From Circinella umbellata (Eukaryota > Mucoromycota > Mucoromycetes > Mucorales > Lichtheimiaceae), in contig JAIWNF010000086.1 of the NCBI GenBank assembly GCA_025093555.1, forward strand, positions 1-64,000: a DNA stretch of 64,000 nt, written 5' to 3'. Below, one piece after another: positions 11,921 to 23,298 of this stretch. The notes beneath the pieces were generated by a model that did no database searches, was not told the origin of the DNA, and worked only from the letters and a program-made list of their open reading frames with translations. Both the position numbers and the translations under genes were made by a program. Each line of letters begins with the position of its first letter. Within the stretch, counting starts at the first letter, position 1.

Positions 11921-12111
11921 AACTTTTAGTTTTATTTTTTTTGCTCAACGAAAAAGATCCATATACATTCTACACACACTAGTTATATGAATTTTGTTAC
12001 AATAGCTCCTATTTTTTCTTCTTCTTGAAAGAATTTAAACAATAAAGATTTTTACTACTGAATTTTTCTTTTGTTACCATTTATTTGTTTGTGTGAATTT
12101 AATGTTTTAAG

Positions 12112-13135
12112 TTATTGGTCCTTCTTTTCTTCTTCAGATGGTTCAAGTTTCTTTTGTTGCCATCGAGCAGAATAAGTTCGATAAATTAAACCACTAGATA
12201 ATACTGCAGCGCTCCAAGCTTGAGCTTCAATAGGGTCAAGCACAGGTAAATCAAACCATTCACATAATGCTGGGTTAGTCGAAGCAGTATAAAATATAGC
12301 TGTAAGTAACGAGACCTTCATATCTACAGATGCAGTACGTAAAAGGCGTGGTGTTGAAAATGACCATTGAGGACTTGAGAGACGAAAAGCATCTGGATAA
12401 ATTATATAAAAAGTAAGAGATTAGAACTCGTACTAAAGGTTGGCTAACGATTTTTTTTTATCATTACGTATTATATTTAAAACAACCTGTCCATAATCCT
12501 CCACCGCAACCAGATAGTGCCCCACAAATAATCTTGGCTACCCATTTATCGTCACCAAGATCTTTATTATTTGATACGCCCATAATGCCACCATTGACAA
12601 CTGAGGAAGTGCGTAGAATACCATCAGCAGCAGTAAATAGTTGTTCCATGAAGGGGATTGCAAACAAGTATTGAAGAAATTGATAAAAGTATGGGTTTGA
12701 AAACATGAGCCAGTAAGTCGCCTATACATGTGTTTATCCACGCGTACGAAAAATAAAATAAACAGATAAATTTCACTTTTTCATATGGGTTCTCTGTATA
12801 TCAATATTATTTTATTCATTTTTCTATACTATAATATTAAAACATACCCCGTAGATACCCCAAAAACGGTTACTCTTCAAAATACCCAGCGGGTTACCAA
12901 GCAACAAAGCAGAAGTGCTGCCGCCACCTGCTGCCATGACGATAGTTGCAAGTAAACCTTGACCCCACCCAATCTCAGCATGACTTTGCTTAAGTGCTGT
13001 ACGATAAGTATAGTTGATCAAGATTGCATGTAACAACTCCAAAATCGGAATGCGTAAACCCAATGCAGGTACATCAATTGCAGCATCACTTAGCCCAAAC
13101 ACGATATCTACCAACTGATTTGTTGCTGTTTCCAT
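12112..13135 (-). CDS. TRIC-type trimeric intracellular cation channel
   Basis: Exons 13135-12848, 12721-12487 and 12392-12112 give 267 residues. The sequence has several hydrophobic segments and the two glycine-rich kinks typical of TRIC (TMEM38-like) channels: AEIGWGQGLLATIVMAAGGG in exon 1 and KIICGALSGCGGGLW in exon 2, each followed by charged loops. Known of the family: TRIC channels are monovalent-cation channels of endoplasmic reticulum membranes that balance charge during calcium release; fungal members are usually uncharacterised. The start is the ATG at 13135 (METATNQLVD); the longer open frame upstream is only low-complexity leader. The second intron has a non-consensus GTTGTT donor at 12486, chosen because it alone keeps phase. 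The C-terminus is charged and Lys/Glu-rich. It is downstream of and parallel to the alcohol dehydrogenase gene. Confidence 0.75.
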
Positions 13136-13316
13136 GATAACATATATTATATAGATAGGAAAAAGAAATAGAGTGAAGAAAAAGAAATGAAAAAAAAAAT
13201 TACACAAAGGCAGAATAAAATTAAACGCGCGCGTGATGACACCGTGTGGCAACTAGTTCCGCATAAATAAAATTCAATCAGCAGGTCTTACGCCGCCTTT
13301 TTATTTATAAAATTAT

Positions 13317-14874
13317 TCAATCATCTTGGTTACAAAGTACATATCTATAACGCGCTTTACCATCACGCATTGCTTGAACAGCTTCTGGTGCCTTTTTCAT
13401 TGGATATTTTTGAATCCATGGCCTAACATTTGTTTTCGCGGCAAAATCAAGCATTTCTCTAATATCATCTGGAGATCCAATAGCTGAACCGATAATCGAA
13501 GTTTGCTTAGCAACAAGCAAACCAGGTGGAATATTGTGTAACATTCCGTGAGGGATGGCTACCATCAAGAATTTACCATTTGGTTCAAGTAAACCCAAGT
13601 ATTTACCCCATGGGAAATCCTCTGCGAAAGACGTACATAAAATATGTGTCAGCTTTCCATTGTATTCCTTGAATTTGGAATCTTCATTAAGTGCAATATA
13701 ATCATCACAACCAAGTTTTTTGGCGTCCTCCCGTTTACGGTCTGAGTGCGATAAAGCAACCACCTCTGCTCCCATTGCCTTAGCCCATTGTGTCTAAGTT
13801 TGTTTGATTTTCCCTTTGCATTAGTATCATTTTTTTTTAAAAAAATTATATACAGCTCTTTACTATTGAAACTTACACCATAGTGACCCAATCCCCCTAA
13901 ATAATTAATTACATCATGTAAATAAAGTTCTCAAAAAATCATTACATCTTGAATTCGATAGAACAAAAATAACTATAAGTTGAAATTTTTCTTTACCAAT
14001 GCCAATGACACCAACTTTGGAACCTTTGGTAACACCATGATGCTTTAAAGGGGCATAAGTGGTTACACCTGAAACAAGAAGATAAATTAGAGACAATGAA
14101 AAAAAAACTAACAGTAAAATGGAGATACAAAAATCTTACCTGCACAGAAAAACGTGCAAGCAATTTCAGAAGACAAGTTTTCAGGTAATTTGAAAACAAA
14201 ATGCTGATGACCACTCCACTTGTTTGCATAACCTAAGATGTAATATTATAAAACATTCATTGTTGGTGTGTTGATAATAATTAATATCAATTGTTGGTAC
14301 ATTACCTCCTAATGCTTTGTCTCCATTTGGCCAGCGACTGTTATAGGTATAAACAGCGCCTCCTTGACAAATGTTTTCTTCGTGATTTTTACAGAATTTA
14401 CACTGTAAGCATGCTCCAGATTGTGCTCCAACACCCACACGATCGCCAACAGTGACATGCTTAACATTTTTACCAACTTTTTTGACAACTCCAGTAATTT
14501 CATGTCCTGTGACACATGGATAATCAGTCTCTCCCCAACCTACATTTTATGTACTGTAAGATTAGCTATTTATAAAGATTTATACGCATGAGTACTATTA
14601 TATTAGCACTAGAATATTCATAAATTACATAACAACATACCCGAATCCATAGTGAATAAATCTGAGGCGCAAATACCACAGTGAGTGATATCTAGTTCTA
14701 CAGTATCATCATCAAAGTGTTTGCGTGGTTGTTCAGTCCATTCCAAAGGTTTTCCTATTTTTTTTTATATGTAAGCCATGAGTTTCACAATGAATTGTGG
14801 CAATATAATATACAATTGATATATGCCCCACCTTTGCCAAAACAAACCCATCCTTCGATTTTTTCTTGTGACAT
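13317..14874 (-). CDS. zinc-dependent alcohol dehydrogenase, cinnamyl-alcohol/ADH6 type
   Basis: Seven exons (14874-14832, 14754-14641, 14539-14306, 14232-14140, 14068-13997, 13896-13877, 13793-13317) sum to 1053 nt, 350 residues, the usual length for this family. Seen: HCGICASD (catalytic Cys), GHEITGVV, the structural-zinc loop CLQCKFCKNHEENIC (C-x2-C-x2-C-x7-C), the third catalytic-site Cys in TFFCAGVTTYAPL, the Rossmann glycine motif GIGGLGHYG, and ALSHSDRKRE after the second strand; the Ser/Arg there favours NADP(H). Family knowledge: these cytosolic enzymes reduce a wide range of aldehydes, including aromatic ones. One exon is only 20 nt long. The physiological substrate cannot be told from sequence. 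Confidence 0.9.
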
Positions 14875-15926
14875 TTTTTTTCTCTGTTGAATATAGAATT
14901 CTAAATTAAAGAGAAGTAAAGTATAGCTCTTATATATAATATATTCTTTTATTTTTTGAAGTTATTTGCCATGGGTACCCGAAAATTTCTTTAAACTCAT
15001 CAATAGCATCGCGCATCCCTGGTACGTAATACATCGTGTTTCAGATAGTACGTATACCAAAGTTGATTTGGCAAAACATGGGTGTGGCATGTATCATAAT
15101 AGACGTATTCGATTTAATGTCATATTTGCTTCGGATGACTAGATTTGTATAATATTATGGGCTGATGATCCCAATTAAAACACGTTTTATATGTAGCTTT
15201 TTTTGCTAGTAACAAACGCGTACTTATCTCAATTCAGTATTACTCACTCAATTAGGGATAATAATTCAAGATATTGTTGGTGACAGATCCATTGAATTTT
15301 TGTGCGTTGTAGAGCTGGAATAGGATGGGAATAGGATGGGGAAGTAAAGAGCTAATTTAGTAATTTGAATTATTCTTAGTTGATTTGGCTTTACAATACG
15401 AAAAGGTGTAGAAAGAAATAATGGAACAATGATGGTGATGTGAAATGAAGATCAGGTTACGGACTATACCCCTATAAAATTGATAGGGTTGAAAAGCCCT
15501 AAAGCGTATTATAGCTTGGACAACTCCTCTATCAAAATCTTTCTATTAATACCACATTACTACTACTACTACTACTACTACTACAGGATAAAGATAATTA
15601 AAACTGATGAAATCAGATACAAACTTTATCAGAATTTTCAAGTAATTTGACTCAGAGATCAATCAGTGAATGATAAATTGATTGCATGAGTCGTTCTTTT
15701 TCTTTTCACCTGACTTTTCCTTTTTATACCCGTGAAGTTGTGATGCAAAAGGAATGTTTACAATTGAGGGTATTTATACTTGTAGAAATAAAAACACTAT
15801 GTAATTTTAATGAAAAGAGAGAGAAAAAAACTAAGACAAAGAATAAAATTATATAGAACCACATTCCTTAACAGATTAATAATAATTGTACAACAGGAAC
15901 AAAAAAAAAACAAAAAAAAAATACAA
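14875..15926. other. intergenic region with (ACT)n microsatellite
   Basis: It separates the ADH gene from the coiled-coil gene, which diverge from here. An ACT triplet run of about 11 units lies at 15560-15594. The A-rich leader at 15890-15920 directly precedes the coiled-coil start codon. No further gene seen. Confidence 0.5.
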
Positions 15927-17633
15927 ATGGATGCTATAAAAGATCCTTCAGCCCCTCTTGCAGAAATTAATGAACAGCTCAAACAAGAATTAAATATCCT
16001 TCAGCAATGTACTAATGTAGCATTGAAGGAACGCGATGAATTAAACGACAAGTTAAAAGATAGCGCCATTACTCATCAAGAGCAAATCAAAACACTTGTT
16101 GATCGAATTGAGATACTTAAACCTCAACTTGATAACTACCAACGTTTAGGTGATATTCAACAACTCACAGCAGCCATTGAAGAAAACCGTGTATATGGCT
16201 CTAAAATAAAAGAATTGAGTGATAGGGTACAACAATATAAACAGGCACTTGATCAGACGCTACTTGAACAGCAACAACAGCAACTGAATGATATTAATAA
16301 AAAGAATCCGTCATTTCAGGATAACAATGATATATTGCTTACTGAACGAGATGAAAAAAGAAAACAGCTTCATTATGAAAAAGAGCATGGAAATGAAAAA
16401 CAAAAACTTGTAGAACAATTACAACAAGTCATGACAGAATTGGGACGATTAGCAAATCAAGTTGAATCTAAGGATAAAGAAATTGATCTTATTCACCAAG
16501 ATCGTGGTCATCAACTCGAATCATTTAAAGAAAAACAAAAAGAACTGTATGACAAAATTGAAATACTACAATATACCGTACAACAAGGAGAAAATAAGCT
16601 GGATCGTTTATTGGATCAGCACCAACTGGCTGAGTCAAAAGAAGAACAGCTCAAAAAACAATGTAATGATTTAAAAGAAATCGTCAAAGTCAATGAATTG
16701 GAAATAAATCGATTAAGACAAACACAAAAGGATATTGAAAACACTCTCACTGAACAACGTCAACTTTCCCATAGTGATATTCAACGGATCAGCAATGCTC
16801 ATCGTTCTGAAATGGAATATGTGCAACAACAAAAATATGACTTGGAAAATAATCTCTTGGAGGCTAAAAATCAATTAAATGTACAGCTAAAAGAAGCTGC
16901 TGAATTGAAGCGATTATTGAATCATCAATTGATAGAAGTTACGGATCGAAACGAGCAATTGGAAAGCCAAGTGACTAATCTCAAAGAAGTGGAAGATGAT
17001 TTAAAGAAACGAATTAATGATAGCGTGAAAGAGTTCGACGATTATCAATTTCATTTACGTAAGAACCAAGAGAAAACGCAAGGAATGTATGATCAATTAA
17101 TGGAGCAATATGAACAACAGGAAACAGAAATACAGGGGTTGCAAAAAATCATAGAAAATAGTCGAGATCGTGAAAAGTTATTGAGAGAAAATTACGATGT
17201 AGCAATCAAACGATTGGAACAGGATGCACAATATAAAGATCGGATAAAATACTTGGATATTACTGTGAAAAAAATACAGGAACATTTGAATTATGCCATT
17301 GATATGAAATATAAACATGAAATAAAAGCAGAACAGTTGGAAACGAGTTTAATAGATACCAGAAAAAGGATGGAAGTAGTTGAACAAGAACGTACTGAAG
17401 CTTACAAACTTCTTGAAATGGAAAAAAAAAGTGCATCTTTACAAGCTAATGAAACAAATAAACAGATTCAAGAGTTGGAAAACCAAAATAAGAATTGGAT
17501 TATTGAACTACGAGAAACTGAACGACAATGTGCTCATCAACAAAATGAAGCCCAAAGGCTTAAGGAAACAATTCGGATCTTGATGGAATATGGTAAAGAA
17601 GCGTTACGATCGGGGAAACAAAGAACGATATAA
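15927..17633 (+). CDS. 568-residue coiled-coil protein, unknown function
   Basis: A single uninterrupted exon. The reading frame is open from 15810, but the first part codes A-rich leader (KKRKKLRQ-type), and the ATG at 15927 (MDAIKDPSAPLAEINEQLKQ) after a poly-A leader is the more natural start. Nearly the whole length is heptad-rich in L/I at a and d with E/K/Q elsewhere, and there is no globular domain, membrane segment or zinc motif. Pro occurs only near the N-terminus. This is the make-up of a rod-like scaffold, for example of the spindle pole, septum or endomembrane tethers; no specific family was recognised. A gene this long without an intron is notable here, because all neighbours are spliced. 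Confidence 0.8.
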   Translation: MDAIKDPSAPLAEINEQLKQELNILQQCTNVALKERDELNDKLKDSAITHQEQIKTLVDRIEILKPQLDNYQRLGDIQQLTAAIEENRVYGSKIKELSDRVQQYKQALDQTLLEQQQQQLNDINKKNPSFQDNNDILLTERDEKRKQLHYEKEHGNEKQKLVEQLQQVMTELGRLANQVESKDKEIDLIHQDRGHQLESFKEKQKELYDKIEILQYTVQQGENKLDRLLDQHQLAESKEEQLKKQCNDLKEIVKVNELEINRLRQTQKDIENTLTEQRQLSHSDIQRISNAHRSEMEYVQQQKYDLENNLLEAKNQLNVQLKEAAELKRLLNHQLIEVTDRNEQLESQVTNLKEVEDDLKKRINDSVKEFDDYQFHLRKNQEKTQGMYDQLMEQYEQQETEIQGLQKIIENSRDREKLLRENYDVAIKRLEQDAQYKDRIKYLDITVKKIQEHLNYAIDMKYKHEIKAEQLETSLIDTRKRMEVVEQERTEAYKLLEMEKKSASLQANETNKQIQELENQNKNWIIELRETERQCAHQQNEAQRLKETIRILMEYGKEALRSGKQRTI

Positions 17634-18286
17634 TCAACTTTTTTTAACCATGTAATATATAAATATACATTTTTTTTAAATATTGTATTATTTATAAACA
17701 TACTACGTAATGATGCCTTTATGCATTTATTATTGATTAGGAGAATAGTATTGATTTAATCGTATATTATACATTCTTCATGACGTTAAAAAAGCCAGTG
17801 CTTTTGTTTCGTTTTAAATACTCTTCTTTTTGGTTCAGTAGTGTACATTTATATTATATAAATAGAGTACGAAATTATAACAGAGGTGAAATAAAATGAT
17901 AAATAATGCAAAAGTTGATTAAATCTTTTTACTAAAGGAAAAATTTTAGAACAGTATAAATGTTAGTAGTAAAAAACCATAGAATAAGCACAATAGCTAT
18001 TAAAGAAGATAAAGAAGACCAAATGTGTATTTATAAGATAAACTATTTCCCAAAAATTATATTTGGAAGTGTAATAATGTATAAGTCAAGTTAACATACG
18101 TGTCATGTACTTCTATTAACCAAAAGTAATACTTACATTGATAAAGAAGGTTTGAGTAAAGATATTCATTACGTATTACCTGATAAATAAGAATAATTTA
18201 TTATCTATACACAGATGTGATCTTATTATTATAAAGCTCATATATCATAATATCAAGCGTCAATGGGCAGTTATTGTAACGGTAGG
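17634..18286. other. intergenic, no gene seen
   Basis: AT-rich DNA between the coiled-coil gene and the TIR element. No open frame with protein-like composition and no repeat apart from A/T runs was seen. Confidence 0.5.
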
Positions 18287-18293
18287 ATAGTAA

Positions 18294-19109
18294 CGGGAAA
18301 CACGAAAAAAGGTGTACAATCAAAAAGGTGTACTTTTTGAAATTCCGCAATTCTAGTCATAAAAAAGGTGTACAATTGGGTTCTATGGCTTCATCGTAGA
18401 CTTGATGCACCTTTCTACACAATATCTCAAAGTATTTTTTCAAAACCAAATATTTACTGAATCAAATAAAAATAATTTCATAAGAGTTATTCAAAAGAAA
18501 TATTACGTTTTTATCTTTCATATAATGAAAAATAGTGTTAAAATTTTATACTTTATGTAATACGAAAAAACAGAAACCAAATCAGTTATTTTTATACCAA
18601 ACATAGAATCATACATTGTACTTTATATTCTAGTACGTAGTTTTTATATCTAATGAAATATTACGTATGGTCAAAATATTGCTAATTTTTATGGTGATCT
18701 TGATCTTATGTTACAGTTATATTGATTATTACAGAGTGCTGTTTATTATATTATATTACATTCCTATCTATTTGGTATATTGTAAATTTCTATGACACTT
18801 GTATGTACCAACTGTCTAAAAAACATAAAGTATCTTATAGAGTAAGATGTTTCTGTGAAGGTATATCTTCATTTAGGTTTATAATCGACAGTGAGGTCAA
18901 AAAAATTCCATCCAACTTTACGATAATTTTTTGTAGTAGGTTGTTCCATATCTCGTGTTCTGGATGAATCAAATATTACTTTTTCTTTTCGTTGTCAAAG
19001 GGTCTGTTACAGAATTTATGTAATTTTATAGATACTTTTTTTGTTATTCATGTCGCTCTTTTAAAAAGTACATCTTTTTGATTGTACACTTTTTTTAGTG
19101 ACACCCCCG
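18294..19109. mobile_element. complete 816-bp non-autonomous DNA transposon with TIRs and 7-bp target duplication
   Basis: The left end reads CGGGAAACACGAAAAAAGG, followed by TGTACAATCAAAAAGG. The right end, read on the minus strand, is CGGGGGTGTCACTAAAAAAA, followed by GTGTACAATCAAAAAG. The terminal inverted repeats therefore match over about 50 bp with few changes; the best block is 18311-18344 against 19062-19092. The sequence ATAGTAA lies immediately outside both ends (18287-18293 and 19110-19116), a perfect 7-bp direct repeat. An extra direct AAAAAAGGTGTACAATT copy follows the left TIR. The inside is AT-rich and codes for no transposase; the 81-codon frame at 18722 is not protein-like. 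Superfamily is uncertain: 7 bp is not the usual duplication of hAT or P (8), Mutator (9) or Tc1 (TA). Confidence 0.75.
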
Positions 19110-19353
19110 ATAGTAAGGCATGACCGAAGATAGCGGAGTCGAATTATGGGGGGATGGCACGACCGCAGGATGGCACGACTTTTGGTTGTTCTCATGAAAA
19201 ATAAAAAGAAAACGAGCGATAGATTTAGAATACAAAAATAAACACGTTCCATCTGCCAGAATATTGATTACTTGATGTCAAAAATATTTCATAGTGATCA
19301 AGTTTTTACGTCGGGATTCAAATTATTTTGACGGTTTAAGACAGAATGCACCG

Positions 19354-19360
19354 TATATAA
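19354..19360 (+). promoter_or_regulatory. TATA box of the copy B gene
   Basis: TATATAA precedes the ATG at 19416 by about 60 bp and is followed by an A-rich then CAACAGCAACTCC leader. Spacing and composition fit a core promoter. Confidence 0.45.
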
Positions 19361-20620
19361 AAAAAAGACAACAGCAACTCCTCTTTGATTTTGCATCAAG
19401 TTGATCTTTACAGCAATGTCTCCTCCAAAATGTCATCCCGATGATGTAAGTTCAATTTCAATGAAAATGAGGATCTATTGGTTTCTTCTTTTTTCATGAC
19501 AACATTTGCAACTGATTGGTGTTTTAAAAACTACTCTGATTGGCCCGGAAATCTGACTTCAAATGGCAAGAATACAGCAAATAGACTATACGACGAATAT
19601 CACTCTGATTTGGTCAAGATAAAGGCGTACTCGGGAAGGGTTTTGTTGGCCGATTATTGAATAAAAAGGTAGTTAGTTTGTGAACAAAAGTATTGAAAAG
19701 TTGATAATTTTTTTTTGTTTTGCTGTAGGAAAAAAATTATGATGAAGAGCCAGTCAAGAGAACTACCATCTACAACAACAGCATTGTAGTGGGGCACAAC
19801 AATGTTTTGATTCACACGGATGACCAAGGTAATCTTCAGGTACTTCATTTGATGATTGATTATTAGCATTGATTTTTCAATTTTTTCACAGGAAAATCTC
19901 ACAGCAATAGTGATGATCAGTCGTACCACACACAGAAAGATGGTAAGACAAACGTATTTTTATTTGACTGTTCGATATTGTCGATATATTCATATTTTTC
20001 TTTTTGATTGTTCATAGATGCTACTAGTCAAGCTCCAGCCTATGTACATCCTCCTCCTCTCAATCCAACCAGCAACAATACCACAAGCAACTCCCGTCCC
20101 TTCAATAGCTACGAAGACGAACTTGACTATGAAGCCACCACAAACATTATTGATACCCATCCTGATGCCGACGATGTCGGTCCTTCTGATACACATCCAC
20201 CCATACCGCCTCTTGTCTCATCCTCTGACGAATCCACGGTCGCATTCACCTCACAATTATCATTATCATTACGAGCACTAAGTGGAGCTCCGTTTATCGT
20301 GGATAGTATAAACATCTCTGAAAGATTTTATGGATTACAGCAACATGTCTTTGATTTTGTGAAAACCAAAAACTTGACAGTGGAATCTGACTCTCATCTT
20401 ATCCTTTCACTGTCGTCAATTCTTCTGCTGCAAAACAACAATCAACTTAACCATGCCATGATTCCCTTTTTTGGAGACAAACTCTACAGCAAAATCCGTA
20501 AGCACAGCCTTGGCGAATGGAACATTACTCTCAAATTCCCTGGAAATGTCTTGCTGGAATCTATCATCATTGCACAGAACCTGTATGACGAAACCACTGA
20601 TCGAATCAACGCATGGTAAT

Positions 20621-22694
20621 TCCAGCAGTTGGGGAAGCTCTCCTTCACATAAGATACCAACAGAGAGATCTAGCGAAAGCATTACAACGACATCATCAGA
20701 ACTGGGAAAGAACTTGCAAATTGTCCTCTACAAGCACCACAGAACTCCAATGGTTGAAAACTTTTATCACCACCAAAAATGGGTTACCGATAAGACAGAT
20801 CACCGAATTTCGACACGATCTATTGATTCATGTCGACGCGTCCGATATAGGATGGGGAGTAAGCTCCCCGAAGATTTAAACAACAGGAAGATGGACCGAC
20901 GAAGAAAAAGGAAAATTGATCAATATGAGAGAACTGACGATCCTTTTTGCATTACAACTCCATGCAAAAGAATTTGCAGGAAAAAAATAGAAGATCATGT
21001 GCGACAACATGACTGCAATCAAGTATACAACAAAAGCAGGAGGAACAAGCTCTCCTTTTCTTCAAGAACTAGCAATACAGATTCAAGACATTACAAATCA
21101 ATATCAGTTACAAATACAATACCAACATATAGCAGGGGTCAAGAATATCGAAGCAGACAAACTGAGCCAGAAAACTTTCAGCTTGTTATACGAAGCCAAG
21201 ATTCCCTCAAAAATATTTCAACTAATCCAAAAGAAATGGGGTCCGTTAACATCGACATGTTTGCTGCCCGAGAGAATCACCAACTTCCAACGTATTGGAG
21301 CTTTCGACCCAATCCATACTCACAAGCAATCGACGCTTTCGACCAACCATGGACAAAACCAGACCTTTATTGCTTCCCACCGTGGAAACTCATCCATATG
21401 TATTACACAAAATCAAACGAGACAAGACACCGAAGATAGTATTAATTATTCCATTTTGGACAGCTCAACATTGGTGGCCAACACTGACAAGGATGACACA
21501 ATTGACAAGACCAATTTCCTTCCAACTCAATCAATGGATGATGATCGCTTGGCAATTATCAGGGAAACGCAAAAGGAAACCGGCTTAGTAGACGAATCCA
21601 TAGACTTTCTAACAAGATCAACAAAAAAATCCACAAATGAATCATATAATCGGCAATGGAAAAAATATGTACAATGGTACCAACAACAAACTTCAGTCAT
21701 CAATCCTCGACAATATAGCCCAATTAATGTATTCAATTATTTAATTCACCAACGACACCTTTCAACTTCCCATTTAAAGATCATCCGCGCAACAATCACT
21801 TCAGTTTATAAAACTCTTCATCCAACAAAAGGCAATTTAGCCGAAGGAAAATTAATAGCCGATTTTTTTAAATCAAAACGACAACAAACAATTTGTATCC
21901 CAAAACAGCACCAATTAACAACCTGGGATTCCAATGATCTTCTCACTTTCCTACTACACAATATAAAGATACTCAAACACTCACTTTATCTGATTTACAA
22001 CAAAAAACAGTTTTACTATTAGCTTTATCAACAATGGCTCGTCTTCGCTCGGACCTCGGTCAACTTCAACATAGAGATGTACTTTTTGAAAGGAACAACG
22101 AAAATTAAGTTACGAAGATGACTTCACTTCCGACAACCAAAAGAAACACAAGTCAAGACCATTCAATCACAATGTCTTTCAAATCAGGACATTTGTCCTA
22201 CCACAAACCCCTTCTTATTTTTACAACGTTCATCTCACCTTCGCCAAAATTTACCAATCGACCACACACTATTTTTATCCTATATTGAGGATACCATCAA
22301 AACAAGATCAGCAAGACCAACAACGATTGCAAATTGGATCAAGGCACAAATGCAAGATGCCGATATCAATACACAACTATATAAACCTCATTCATTCCGT
22401 TCAGCTTCAAGCACAAAAGCTGTAGAGCAAGGTCATTCAATTACTTCTGTCAAGGAACATGGTAACTGGAGCCGCAAGGCTGACACCTTCGAACGATATT
22501 ATTACAAACCAGTAAATTCGACATTATCAAGCACACAAAAATCGCTCAATCAATCTTACACAATACGGAAAACTGAAGACTGAAAATGTGGTACGACCCT
22601 CCCAATACGTATAGAAATACAAACAAATATTATACATATAAGGAGAATAAAGCGTGGCTTGGAGAGCCTAGTACCACATTTTCAGTCTTCGCTT
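20621..22694 (+). mobile_element. truncated DIRS-like (tyrosine-recombinase) retrotransposon
   Basis: From left: end of a DIRS-type reverse transcriptase thumb (PAVGEALLHIRYQQRDLAKA), RNase H with VDASDIGWGV, CDNMTAIKYTTKAGG and HIAGVKNIEADKLSQ, the tether DMFAARENHQLPTYWS and FPPWKLI, then a tyrosine recombinase: DESIDFLTRSTKKSTNESYN, the Arg block LSTMARLRSDLG in a shifted frame at about 22020-22060, and HSFRSASS...HGNWS...FERYYYKP with H-x-x-R and the tyrosine at 22390-22510. Frames shift several times (20613, 20471, 20997 and 21295 all hold pieces), so it is inactive. The 5' part with gag and the RT palm is missing. The right end carries a 20-bp perfect inverted repeat. Insertion splits copy B exactly between a Trp and a Phe codon. 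Confidence 0.8.
22575..22690. repeat. 20-bp perfect inverted repeat at the right end of the DIRS-like element
   Basis: GAAGACTGAAAATGTGGTAC at 22575-22594 is repeated in reverse complement at 22671-22690, leaving a 76-nt loop. It begins at the last codons of the recombinase. DIRS elements are known to end in inverted repeats with internal complementary sequence used for circle formation, so this is probably the right terminus. Confidence 0.7.
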
Positions 22695-23298
22695 CGGCAA
22701 CATATTGGTTTCAGCATCGCAGCTTCTACAACACCTTCCTGTTGATGCAACAAATATTGAAATATCTGAAACAGCATTTATCACAAGATATATTTTACCA
22801 GCACTGCAACCCTTGTTTGACAATCATGAAAGAAATATACGCTTCGAATTCTCATGCACTGACCTTGCCGACAATCACAAACGATCATCTGGTTTTAATA
22901 GCTGTCCTGACTGTACCATCACCATTTTTCAACACCAAACAGACGACGGTGTAAATGTAGAGTTCGGTGAAGTGAAGCGACAATCAATGACTGGCAATCA
23001 TTACTTAGTAAATTGGGACCTTGTGCGACTGGGTGTATTTTGTAAAAATGCAATCGATGAAAACAAGTTATCCGGCAATTTGGCGATACATGTTGTTGGT
23101 GAGTTTCCTGACGTCAAAAAAGTACGAGTTGTATTGATTGCAACTCTTACCGTATTCTATTTTCTAGGCCCATACATCACCTTTTATCTGATTAAATTAC
23201 ATGCTGATGGACTATATATGATGACTGAATTAGCTCGCTTACAATGTCCAATGTCTGTTATGGAATGCCTGCTTACCTCACAAACTTTAGTCGGTTAA

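Larger units (their letters stand above)
19416..23298 (+). pseudogene. copy B of the uncharacterised PD-(D/E)XK-like family, interrupted by a DIRS-like element
   Basis: Exon pieces: 19416-19445 (MSPPKCHPDD), an uncertain exon in 19480-19660, 19729-19828, 19892-19942, 20018-20620, then after the insertion 22695-23098 and 23167-23298. Exons from 19729 on join in phase 1. The product has a Pro/Ser/Thr/Asp-rich linker, a helical domain (HLILSLSSILLLQNNN), a helix SASQLLQHLPVD, and then FNSCPDCTITIF followed 15 residues later by VEFGEVKRQ: the spacing of the P-D...E-x-K catalytic strand pair of the restriction-endonuclease-like fold. A hydrophobic C-terminus follows (LAIHVVGPYITFYLIKL). If the 20,621-22,694 insert is ignored, ...DRINAW and FGNILVSASQ read on without loss and align with copy A. 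As it stands the gene cannot make the whole protein. Function unknown. Confidence 0.65.

Noticed and set aside
15560..15594. (ACT)n considered as a CRISPR-like or coding repeat
   Set aside because: Simple triplet microsatellite without spacers; no CRISPR array exists in this eukaryotic window.
18722..18967. 81-codon frame inside the TIR element
   Set aside because: Composition is random AT-rich translation without transposase motifs; starts and ends within the non-coding interior.
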